A DNA stretch of 64,000 nt from Chamaesiphon sp. 341R_metabat_111 (lineage in GTDB: Bacteria; Cyanobacteriota; Cyanobacteriia; Cyanobacteriales; Chamaesiphonaceae): positions 29,739 through 93,738 of the forward strand of contig JANXVE010000023.1 in assembly GCA_025351825.1 (NCBI GenBank), given 5' to 3'. The notes below the pieces were generated by a model. It was not told where the DNA came from and ran no database searches. It saw nothing but the letters and a program-made list of their open reading frames with translations. This document shows, piece after piece, positions 17,401-25,072 of the stretch. Numbering within the stretch: position 1 is the stretch's first letter; every line of letters starts with the position of its first letter. The position numbers and the translations under genes were made by a program.

Positions 17401-17848
17401 AATAGGCACAAGTTTGGAGTAAAAACTCAGCTTTGGGACTTCGAGCTAGTTTGCACTCCAAAGGCACGTAACTCCAGTCCCCTAAGTTCGATGGAGTTTC
17501 TACCCGCACCAGGAAGTCTGCATAGCCAAGAAAGCAATCGTTTTTGAGAGCTGGTTGGTAAATATAAGTGTGTCCCATCTGCATCGCTGCGATGGTGGCT
17601 GCATATGATCCGCGATGACCGATCGAGCAAACATCCGCCCCAGCTTCTTGCAAGGATTTAAGATACCGTTGTTCATGCTCCTGACCGAGTTGACATAGCG
17701 CGACCAACAGGGAATCTTTAGCTCCAGGCGGCGGGCAGTCACTAGGACGCTCTAGTTGAAACCGATCCATCCAACTGGCGAATTCACTTTGGCTGTACTG
17801 AATTAGGTCTTGAGGACTATAAACGATCACTTGATGGTTGCGTTGCAC
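14447..17848 (-). CDS. TM0106-type nuclease fused to SF1 helicase
   Basis: 1133 residues, GTG start at 17848. The N-terminal 220 residues are RecB-like with VPLECKLARSPKAEF (E-x-K of a PD-(D/E)XK nuclease). Residues about 310-500 form an RNase H-like domain (LDVYFDMEGYPLVSGG, IYHYAAYETIALKRL, YNRVDCESTEELV). The C-terminal half is an SF1 helicase of the Dna2/UPF1 type: [53 protein letters not shown] and RLNVAISRAQ. It should unwind and degrade DNA or RNA. It is last in an operon after the exonuclease (27 bases) and the type ISP enzyme, pointing to a joint role in attack on foreign DNA or in repair. Confidence 0.9.
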   Translation of the reverse strand: MQRNHQVIVYSPQDLIQYSQSEFASWMDRFQLERPSDCPPPGAKDSLLVALCQLGQEHEQRYLKSLQEAGADVCSIGHRGSYAATIAAMQMGHTYIYQPALKNDCFLGYADFLVRVETPSNLGDWSYVPLECKLARSPKAEFLLQTCAYCDLIEHIQGIRPSEFQLLLGDGEIQSHSTEQYFYYYQQVRKSFLEFMAAFDSDRMPLPAPGEHGQWQSYAEQMLLDRDHLSQVANITRSQISKLEEAGIKTFQQLATTDPQATIPHLNPVIFHRLATQARLQQATIQKGQVQYQIIPLLPDESPRGLATLPPPSILDVYFDMEGYPLVSGGLEYLFGAISVPNGQFHDWWAHDLPAEKLAFEQFIDWVYHRWQQDPHMHIYHYAAYETIALKRLMSKYATREHQVDNLLRAEVFIDLFQIVRQGLFVGQPSYSIKKLEPLYGRQRSEEVKNALDSVVQYFDWIQSSEGNRPNLSPILAEIRDYNRVDCESTEELVNWLRGIQVEHSITYVSKSHDTPAAAPEKLDEADVLAAQLLATSEDQSPAASRIQTLLAHSLLFHKREAKPFWWQRFEWLEADEADLYTELDCLAGLERTDRPPFKPTPKSRSLAFEYHFDPQETKLKDGTSCWFSPEQKQKGCKLDSLDLQQGTVSISISEKTLKDIQQQEPGWEPPNRTSLVGCNFIKTTELSNSILETVKDWSESNTLQPALQNFLDRESPRIQDVTSGHPLISKNEDLLAATTRIVANLHQSTLCIQGPPGSGKTYTCAQTILHLLKMGKSIAVCANSHQVITNLMGRVAKCAIEAGFNFQAAKIGGDKEDEIFQYPTIKFRDSIKDTSPPIYQMVGATAFQLCRAEAVEKFDYLFIDEAGQMSLANLLAIARCAHNLILIGDPMQLEQPIQATHPGESGQSALNYFLNGLDTIPEHLGIFLDTSYRMHPSICQPISEAIYEGRLQSAQQTHTHCITTLVEPNGSQGNGILFIPVAHRDNQQSSKEEVDAIDQLIAKLLGHSFTSDRGKRQSTIQAEDILIVAPYNLQVRKLQDRLGNRARIGTVDKFQGQEAPILILSMSSSSSETAPRGLEFLFNRHRLNVAISRAQCLSIVVGSPALAKTLCSTLEQARLVNLFCKITNSFQR

Positions 17849-17875
17849 GAGAGATTTTGGGGGTATGGGGGAGAG

Positions 17876-18574
17876 CTACGGAGAACTGGGAATCTTGACC
17901 ACTGAAAAAGGCAAATCTTTTGTATCTGCTTCAAGCATCCGGCGAGTCCATTCTTTTCGGTCTGGATTCCATTGAAAGCCTGCTTGTTTGGCTAGATCTT
18001 TGTTTGGATAAGAAACTTGTGCTAGAAATAGAGCTTTCGGGCGTTTAGCTTCCTCTATCATCGCCTCAAGGTTTTCCATCCGATCGAATAAGGCTGCAAT
18101 CAGACTGCAATCAGTTAACGCACGATGAGCCGAACTGACTCCAATGCCGTGATTGAGAGCTAGGCTGACTAGATTTTCTCTAGGACGAGTTTGGTAAGGG
18201 AAAGAAAAGTCTTCGAGGGTACAGAGCCATTCAAGCGGTTTCCCAGCACTAGTACTGAGGATGGGTAAATGATGTCCGTCAAACCATTCCCGATCGAACG
18301 CTGCGTTGTGAGCAATAACATAATTAGCACTATGAGCTAAATACTGGAGCAGATCGATAAAATGTTGCTGAGTTTTCGTACAAACTTCAGGTAGTACAGC
18401 GGGAGGAATCCGGTTAATGTGTTCGGCGGCATTATCGTTGGCATTGAGTAAGGTGGAGAGTTGAAAAAGCGTTGTACGATGAGGGACAGAGTAGAGGATC
18501 GCTGCGACTTCGATCATTCGATGCTCCTCTACTTTCAGTCCGGTTGTCTCAGTATCGACGATCAGAAGCTTCAT
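17876..18574 (-). CDS. DEDD 3'-5' exonuclease, DnaQ-like
   Basis: 232 residues. Exo I is IVDTETTGL (Asp, Glu), Exo II is YVIAHNAAFDREWF (Asp), Exo III is SSAHRALTDC (His, Asp), so all four metal ligands and the catalytic His of a DEDDh enzyme are present in residues 1-165. The C-terminal part (VSYPNKDLAKQAGFQWNPDR, KEWTRRM) looks like a DUF5710-type nucleic-acid-associated module seen in other nucleases. It sits between the type ISP enzyme (43 bases upstream) and the nuclease-helicase (27 bases downstream), all on the minus strand. Confidence 0.88.
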   Translation of the reverse strand: MKLLIVDTETTGLKVEEHRMIEVAAILYSVPHRTTLFQLSTLLNANDNAAEHINRIPPAVLPEVCTKTQQHFIDLLQYLAHSANYVIAHNAAFDREWFDGHHLPILSTSAGKPLEWLCTLEDFSFPYQTRPRENLVSLALNHGIGVSSAHRALTDCSLIAALFDRMENLEAMIEEAKRPKALFLAQVSYPNKDLAKQAGFQWNPDRKEWTRRMLEADTKDLPFSVVKIPSSP

Positions 18575-18617
18575 TTAAAAACTATCACAAACACATTTTT
18601 AAGCAGGGTGAAAAAAA

Positions 18618-21600
18618 CTACACTTGCTCATTTAGATCTGGTAGCGAATTAATAATCTTCACTGTTTCAATACTTACCCGCACAATCCGCTTAACTAAAT
18701 CAACGATGTAGCGCGGATCTTCTGACCAATCATTTGGGTCATTAGTAATACCACTCTCTTGTTCTTTTGTTACCTGATAACGTTCCATAATCCACTCCAG
18801 AGCAGATTTGCCATTCACTATATACTGATAAGCTTCTAACGGTATTTCAAATAAAGTGAGGTGATTGTTATAGACAATCGTTGTTTTGTCTATAGTTTTA
18901 TCGCGCCGCCCAAAATTCATTTTAGAAACCCGATAATATTCAACAGCATCGATAACCAGTTCTTTTTGATATTCCTGAAGTGGGTATGGTTCGATAGTTT
19001 CATAGTTCAGGTGCCATTGAGCTAGTTGTCTGCCAGCTTTACTAAATGCCCAGAAGTTTTGAGCATAGGGAATACGAGGCAACATTTTTTTCAGATCGGA
19101 TTCAAAGCGTCGCTTATATTCAGGTGAATGAAGAATGCCATAGATATAATAAAAAATATCCTCTTTAGTAATTGCTGGATCTTTATAAGTTTTCTTAAAG
19201 TCAGTCAGAATATCATCAGGGATATTTTCTTTTTTAATATAATCTTCATTAAGATCCTTCGTCAATAAAGACAATTGATCTGTTTTGGGCTGTTTTTCGT
19301 ATGAATAAAGTGGGAAGCATTTACTTGTATCATGCAAATGAAAATCTGGTAACACATTTATTATTAATGCTGAAAAATCTTTACTTGCAGCCTTTCCAGT
19401 AATACAAATCAACAAGTTGTCAGATTTACCATTCGGTATAAAAGCTGGTATTTCTCCTTGCCTTTCGTTGAAAACATGGCTAAAGTATATTTTTTGTTTG
19501 CAATATGGTCTGTACATACCAATTGATACATTTCTTGATTCATGCTGATGAATTCTCTCTCGTTGAATGTCTTTTTTTAAATCGGCAGACCAACTAATTT
19601 TGCTAGGATCGTTATCAATGAATTCATCTAAGTTTATAGTATTCTTCCGTCTCTGAAATTCTTTAAGTTGTCCATTATAAAAATCAATCATTCTTATGAT
19701 ATTACTATTCAACTTGTCTTCAGAGAAGTTATAAACCCAAGGATCTCTATTGGTTTTAACTCCATTTGAATACAAATTAAAAACAGATTTTGTATTTTCC
19801 TTATCACCTAGCGAAACAAACTCATCAAATATCGGATCGCGCTGATTAATCCAGTCATAACTGGTATTTTGAACAAGAGATTTCCATTGAATACCATTAC
19901 TACTATCGAATTTAGTGATAATACTTAGCTTTTCTTCACGACTCAAATAATCACCAATATCATGATAGAAAAGCTTGCATTTATCTACTACTTTATCTGG
20001 ATTCTTAATAAGCATAATAATGGCAATGCTTGCACGGCTTCCAGAACCAAATATTTTGCCACCTTCCATCCGTGAAGTTTCACCAGATGTACGTTGATTT
20101 CCACGTAAGTTAAAGCAGTAAATACTAGTAAATTCATCAGTCAAACATTTTCGCAGTCCATCAGCCGAGTTGCTATCAATAAATGAGCCATTAATAACAT
20201 AGCAGATAATTCCTTTGTCCTTAATCCGATCGCTTGCCCATCGAATCGCTCGAATTTCAGAACTGTACAGACTAGTTTTTAAGGTTGCCGTTGAGTGTTC
20301 AGCATAGGTTCGTCTGATTCGTTCATCTAACTGAGGATACTTTAAATTTTTATTGCTATCATTTTCACTGTTCTGACCCGCTGAATAAGGTGGGTTGCCA
20401 ATAATCACTCGAATATCATTTTGTTTTTGACGATTCACACGTTGATTGTTTTCAGGAAACATTAACTTGTCTAGCGTCCCATCACCCTCAAACATTTGAA
20501 AGGTATCAGTTAAGACAATCCCATCAAAAGGGATGTAGTCTCCAGCCAATGCACCATGATAAGCCCCCTCAATGTTCACCGCTGCAATGTAATAAGCCAG
20601 TAAGACAATTTCATTAGCATGGAGTTCCTGATTAAACTTCCGTGCTAAATCCTCTGGCTTAATCAATCCACTTTGCAGTAATCGCACGATAAAAGTACCA
20701 GTTCCAGTAAACGGATCGAGAATGTGAACGTTTTCATCAGTCAATCCCACACCAAACTCTTGTTTGAGGGCATCATCAGCACTCTTAATGATGAAATCCA
20801 CTACTTCTACAGGCGTATAAACGATACCTAACCGTTCTGCCATTCGAGGGAAAGCATTGCGGAAAAACTTGTCATACAGCTCGACAATAATTCTTTGCTT
20901 ACCTTCCGCATTGTCGATTCCACTAGCACGATCCCTTACACTGGCATAGAACTTATCCAATGTTTTTGTTTCTTTTTCAAGAGCTTGTCCTTCCAATAAA
21001 TTCAGCATCTTTTGCATAGATACCGATACGGGGTTTTGTTGCGTGAACTGATAGCCCTCAAACAAGGCATCAAATACGGGTTTAGTAATCAAGTGCTGGG
21101 AGAGCATCTCGATTGCATCGGATTCACTCACGCTGGGGTTTAGATTACTCTGTAGCCCCTCCAGAAAATCATTGAATGCTGCGCGATGTTCCAACGCCGG
21201 ATCGTCAAGCAAAGCCTTAATCCGTGTGGTGTGTCTTTCAGCGATCGTCGCCACATCCTTTGCCCAATCTTCCCAATAACGACGATTGCCACATTTGACA
21301 ACAATTTTTGCATAAATAGCGTCTCGCCATTCTGTAAGATGTGGAAAATTCAACGTTGTCTGAACTGGTCTTGTTGAATCACCTTCACCTCCTCCCTCAT
21401 TATCGTTATCCCCACCAACACCAAGGATCCCAATTTGGGGAGGTTTACCTTTATTGAGTTCTATTTTATTGATAGTCGCATTGAATCGATCGTCATGAGC
21501 GCGTAACGCTTGTAAGACTTGCCAAACAACTTTATATCTTTTGTTGTCCTTCAAAGCCTCTTCTGGAGTCATATCAGAAGGAATTCCGATCGGTAAGATA

Positions 21601-23375
21601 ATGTAGCCATATTGCTTCCCTTCAGATTTTCGCATTACTCGCCCGACAGATTGCACCACGTCTACGACAGAATTGCGCGGCGTGAGAAACATAACAGCGT
21701 CTAATGATGGAACATCAACACCTTCAGACAAGCAACGGGCATTAGAAAGGACTCGACAGACATTACCAGCATCAGCTTTGAGCCAATCCAACTTTTGATT
21801 GCGCTGGAGCGAGTTAAATGTTCCATCAACGTGCTGTAATTCGCAGTTCAAAACATCTTCATCAGGATGAGTTTGACGGTATTCCTCAATAATGCCTGCA
21901 AATAAATCTGTAATTCTTTTAGAATCTTTAATCGAGCGGGAAAAAGCTACAGCCCGACGCATGGGTGCTGAATCCTTTTTGATTTCATCTCCATCAACTT
22001 CAGTTGCCATTCGCTTGGAAAGTCCATTCCAGCAACCAGTTATTTTGACAGCATCTTCTAGGCTAAGTTCATTGTCGGTATCGGAAATTTGTCTCTGAAA
22101 AGCTTTGCTGACATACTTTTCATCAACAGCTAACACCATTACTTTATAATCGGTCAATAGTCCACTGCTGACCGCTTCCGAAAATCCCAGACGGTGAAAC
22201 TCTTGCCCATAGATGCTTTCATCATCCATCGAACAAAGCATTGCATCATTTTCTTGCGCTTGAGTTCTTGTGCCATCATCGTAAAGTTTGGGAGTGGCGG
22301 TCATGTAAAGCCGTTTCTTGCTCTTGATAAAATCTTGATTATGCACTCGAACAAAATAAGATTCATCATCACCCTGCAATGTTATTCCGGTAGTGCGATG
22401 AGCTTCATCACAAATAATCAAGTCAAACTCTGGTAAGCCCTTTTTCTGTGCGTCAGCAATCGCCTGAATGGATTGATAGGTTGAGAAAATGACTGTGAGT
22501 TGCTTTTTTCCCTCAAAAACCTTTACTCGTGCTGCGATCGTATCAGCATCTGTTGTAGCAGGAAAGGCAAGATCTCTGGCGTTAATATCTTCATTCTCTG
22601 ACTCTCTAGCTACCTTCGTATCAGAACAAACTGCAATGCTATGCAGTGTAACGGTCGCTTCTGCCGACCACTCCCGTAACGTCTGAGATAATAAAGAAAT
22701 TGACGGCACTAAAAATAAGATATTCGCATTGTCAATGTTGAGAGCAAATTGTTCAGCTATCTTCAGGGCTGTATAAGTCTTTCCCGTGCCACAAGCCATA
22801 ATTAGCTTACCTCGTTCAGATTCATTAAACCCAATTATTACCTTTTCGAGTGCAATACTTTGGTGAGTTCTAATTTCCTTCTTCGGCTTGAGTTTAATAT
22901 CTTGAGGACGCTTATTGCTGAAAGTAGCCCAATTAATGGGGCTTTCTTCTAAGTCACGAGTCAGCAATCTAACCACAGGAATCTGTTGATTATTTATCGC
23001 CTCTTCAGCATTTTTACCCCACTTGTCAGTAGTGGAAATAATCATTCGCTTCTTAAACAATGATTTTCCTGAAGCAGTGAAAAATGAATCGATATCGGAT
23101 TTGTCTAAAGTATGCTTCGGGTCATAAAATTTACATTGAATCGCCCAGTAATCTCCTGTGGCGTTCTCTTGAGCAACTAGATCGATACCTGTATCGGGAA
23201 TGTCACCTCTTAGTGGGAATTCCATCCACATCCAAACATGACTGAACAAATCTTGGTATATGGGATCGCATTTCATAAAAGCAACCATCAGACGCTCGAA
23301 CTTGTCGCCGAGATCGCGGTTAGAAGTTGCAGCCTGTCTAAACTCTTCAAGAATGGTGTGGATAGTCGTAGTCAT
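18618..23375 (-). CDS. Type ISP single-chain restriction-modification enzyme
   Basis: 1585 residues. Order: Mrr-like PD-(D/E)XK nuclease (about 15-135; DTGIDLVAQ, WAIQCKFYD), SF2 helicase/translocase (about 160-640; MACGTGKTYTALK, IICDEAHRTTG, MTATPK, SVGRVMRKSEGK), a helical spacer, N6-adenine methyltransferase (about 850-1130; LDPFTGTGTFIVRLLQ, IGNPPYSAGQ), and a C-terminal target-recognition region ending around 1585. This is the layout of LlaGI/LlaBIII enzymes, which methylate one strand of an asymmetric site and cut after two translocating enzymes collide. All motifs look intact. ATG at 23375. A palindrome at 23490-23503 and an XRE gene lie upstream. Confidence 0.93.
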   Translation of the reverse strand: MTTTIHTILEEFRQAATSNRDLGDKFERLMVAFMKCDPIYQDLFSHVWMWMEFPLRGDIPDTGIDLVAQENATGDYWAIQCKFYDPKHTLDKSDIDSFFTASGKSLFKKRMIISTTDKWGKNAEEAINNQQIPVVRLLTRDLEESPINWATFSNKRPQDIKLKPKKEIRTHQSIALEKVIIGFNESERGKLIMACGTGKTYTALKIAEQFALNIDNANILFLVPSISLLSQTLREWSAEATVTLHSIAVCSDTKVARESENEDINARDLAFPATTDADTIAARVKVFEGKKQLTVIFSTYQSIQAIADAQKKGLPEFDLIICDEAHRTTGITLQGDDESYFVRVHNQDFIKSKKRLYMTATPKLYDDGTRTQAQENDAMLCSMDDESIYGQEFHRLGFSEAVSSGLLTDYKVMVLAVDEKYVSKAFQRQISDTDNELSLEDAVKITGCWNGLSKRMATEVDGDEIKKDSAPMRRAVAFSRSIKDSKRITDLFAGIIEEYRQTHPDEDVLNCELQHVDGTFNSLQRNQKLDWLKADAGNVCRVLSNARCLSEGVDVPSLDAVMFLTPRNSVVDVVQSVGRVMRKSEGKQYGYIILPIGIPSDMTPEEALKDNKRYKVVWQVLQALRAHDDRFNATINKIELNKGKPPQIGILGVGGDNDNEGGGEGDSTRPVQTTLNFPHLTEWRDAIYAKIVVKCGNRRYWEDWAKDVATIAERHTTRIKALLDDPALEHRAAFNDFLEGLQSNLNPSVSESDAIEMLSQHLITKPVFDALFEGYQFTQQNPVSVSMQKMLNLLEGQALEKETKTLDKFYASVRDRASGIDNAEGKQRIIVELYDKFFRNAFPRMAERLGIVYTPVEVVDFIIKSADDALKQEFGVGLTDENVHILDPFTGTGTFIVRLLQSGLIKPEDLARKFNQELHANEIVLLAYYIAAVNIEGAYHGALAGDYIPFDGIVLTDTFQMFEGDGTLDKLMFPENNQRVNRQKQNDIRVIIGNPPYSAGQNSENDSNKNLKYPQLDERIRRTYAEHSTATLKTSLYSSEIRAIRWASDRIKDKGIICYVINGSFIDSNSADGLRKCLTDEFTSIYCFNLRGNQRTSGETSRMEGGKIFGSGSRASIAIIMLIKNPDKVVDKCKLFYHDIGDYLSREEKLSIITKFDSSNGIQWKSLVQNTSYDWINQRDPIFDEFVSLGDKENTKSVFNLYSNGVKTNRDPWVYNFSEDKLNSNIIRMIDFYNGQLKEFQRRKNTINLDEFIDNDPSKISWSADLKKDIQRERIHQHESRNVSIGMYRPYCKQKIYFSHVFNERQGEIPAFIPNGKSDNLLICITGKAASKDFSALIINVLPDFHLHDTSKCFPLYSYEKQPKTDQLSLLTKDLNEDYIKKENIPDDILTDFKKTYKDPAITKEDIFYYIYGILHSPEYKRRFESDLKKMLPRIPYAQNFWAFSKAGRQLAQWHLNYETIEPYPLQEYQKELVIDAVEYYRVSKMNFGRRDKTIDKTTIVYNNHLTLFEIPLEAYQYIVNGKSALEWIMERYQVTKEQESGITNDPNDWSEDPRYIVDLVKRIVRVSIETVKIINSLPDLNEQV

Positions 23376-23708
23376 GAATGATGCAACCCTAGAAGTTTGA
23401 AGATCGGCGCACTCATTGATAGGATGTCGCTAAATCTTTAAACACTAATAGCATGATTTCATATACATTTTGCTTGAAATTTAGTAATAGTAGTCTGGAC
23501 TACACGTAAATTAGACCTGTCAGGGGCTGTTTAAGAAACAGATCTCGCAGTCTACTCGATCGAGATTCCTCTTCTGCCCACTTCGATGGATCTAGATAGA
23601 CCCCTCTGTTGAAATAAATGGCTATTTTCATTAGAGCTAAATTCATCGCATTCGTAACAGAAAATACTTATGAGTCCAAGTCATGAGAATTTAGTATCTA
23701 AAAATCCT
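23376..23708. other. Promoter region of the type ISP operon
   Basis: 333 bases between the XRE gene and the type ISP gene, both on the minus strand. It holds the palindrome at 23490-23503; nothing else was recognised. Confidence 0.45.
23490..23503. promoter_or_regulatory. Candidate operator GTAGTC-TG-GACTAC
   Basis: Perfect 6-bp inverted repeat with a 2-base centre, 115-128 bases upstream of the type ISP start. Its size and symmetry suit a dimeric XRE/C-protein, and an XRE-type gene is the next gene upstream. The link is inferred from position only. Confidence 0.4.
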
Positions 23709-23966
23709 TTACCCCAAATCGTCAGCAGTCTTCCCATCTCCTTGCGCGATCGACTCCCGAACAGCCAGATCCAACTCTGCGATCGAACATTGATACAACA
23801 GACACAACGCCGCAGTCTTATCGATCGAGAGTGTTGGAATCGTGCGCCCCTTTTCCCAATTGCGTACCGAAGACTCAGCCACACCAATCCTACTCGCTGT
23901 ATCAACCGTGCGGAGTTTGACTCTGAGCCGCAGTTGTTTCATATTCATGCCAATTACGTTATCCAT
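23709..23966 (-). CDS. XRE-family transcriptional regulator
   Basis: 85 residues from ATG 23966. The helix-turn-helix is visible as TASRIGVAESSVRNWEKGRT, followed by the usual IPTLSIDKTAALCLLYQCS segment with a Leu-rich helix. A longer frame reaches 24056, but the ATG at 23966 fits the family length. Position directly before the type ISP operon suggests it controls that operon, in the manner of C proteins of restriction-modification systems; this is inference. It is divergent from the 168-residue gene at 24198, so it could also control that promoter. Confidence 0.82.
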   Translation of the reverse strand: MDNVIGMNMKQLRLRVKLRTVDTASRIGVAESSVRNWEKGRTIPTLSIDKTAALCLLYQCSIAELDLAVRESIAQGDGKTADDLG

Positions 23967-24197
23967 TGGATTTAGCGCAATGGGTTGACGTTTAGATCTA
24001 GCATAATTATAATAAGTAGAACTAACCAGCGAATCGACTGCCAGGAAGAATCGCAATTACAAACGTCAACCTCTTGCGAGGTCAAAATCCTATGATGACA
24101 CGACAGCGCAGGCAATCGATAGTCTAAACGCATAAAAAATCAGGTATTACAAGTAATTAAATAGTACTAGCAACGCTTCTGCATCGAAATTAGAACT

Positions 24198-24704
24198 ATG
24201 ACCGCATCGGAAACAGAGCATTTTCAGCAGATGTCCAAATCGGCTTGGCAACAACTCCACCAAGCAGTTATCAATTTGTCTCCTCAACACTTTTCAGGAG
24301 CCGATCGCCAACAATTGACTATTCTCCTGATTCAGCAATTAAGTCATAATTTACAAGCCCAAAACCTAGCGGAGTTCTGGAATCATTGCCAAGAATATGG
24401 TGAAGCCGTTGACAGGATCGCCAACGAATTGTCGAGACTACCGCCGACACTCGAATTTGTCGATCGATTACCCGCTAATTGCTTCAGCCCTGGAGCCTAT
24501 GTGCGCTGGAAACCACTGCCAGAAGATTCAGACGAAACCGACACCGGAACGATCGTTGGTAGCTTCTATGCACCCTCACAGCGGGGCTGGAACTGGAAAT
24601 ATCTAGTGTTGCTAGATCGATCGAGTTATAGTCGGCAGTTTTGTATCGCCGATACCGCCTGGGAATCAGATTTAGAGGGATGGCAGAGAAAGCAATGCCA
24701 CTGA
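24198..24704 (+). CDS. Hypothetical protein upstream of the HTH protein
   Basis: 168 residues, ATG at 24198. The N-terminal half is helical (WQQLHQAVINLSPQHFSG, LLIQQLSHNLQAQNLAEF); the C-terminal half is beta-like (SPGAYVRWKPLPED, TGTIVGSFYAPSQRGWNWK, YLVLLDRSSY). Such a basic-aromatic beta barrel followed by a short tail resembles KOW- or SH3-like modules, but the family is not recognised. Its end overlaps the start of the next gene, so the two probably form one unit, perhaps together with the GmrSD-like gene. Confidence 0.65.
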   Translation: MTASETEHFQQMSKSAWQQLHQAVINLSPQHFSGADRQQLTILLIQQLSHNLQAQNLAEFWNHCQEYGEAVDRIANELSRLPPTLEFVDRLPANCFSPGAYVRWKPLPEDSDETDTGTIVGSFYAPSQRGWNWKYLVLLDRSSYSRQFCIADTAWESDLEGWQRKQCH

Positions 24705-24997
24705 ATATTCCTCGTAGATTGGGGCAACGAGAAATCGACTTAATCGAGCAACTTGCTCACTGTCAGCTAGAAATGACACCTCGCCAATTTGAAGCTAAAT
24801 GGGATGTCGATCGATCTCAAATTGCCGCTTTGTGTCACTGTTCCTTGGGAAATGTCAAACGGTGGTTCAAGACTGATGAAAACTATCGATCGCCAACCAA
24901 ATACCATCGACGTTATCTCGCGCTCTCAGATTTGTACTTAGAACACTTCGAGCGACTACCCTTAGAACTCCAGCAGCTAATTTGTATCGAGCGATAG
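24680..24997 (+). CDS. Small helix-turn-helix protein
   Basis: 105 residues from ATG 24680, or 100 from ATG 24695. The segment MTPRQFEAKWDVDRSQIAAL followed by CHCSLGNVKRWF is a homeodomain-like helix-turn-helix; the rest (YHRRYLALSDLYLEHFERLP) is helical and basic. Starts 24 bases before the end of the upstream gene, so translation is probably coupled. A regulator or a DNA-binding partner of its neighbour is likely; the specific function is unknown. Confidence 0.65.
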   Translation: MAEKAMPLNIPRRLGQREIDLIEQLAHCQLEMTPRQFEAKWDVDRSQIAALCHCSLGNVKRWFKTDENYRSPTKYHRRYLALSDLYLEHFERLPLELQQLICIER

Positions 24998-25072
24998 GTC
25001 GAATCTTTACAAAAAAGGATCGTTCCGATCCTAATTAAGTATATAAGTGCGTCTCGATCTACGACAGGAATT

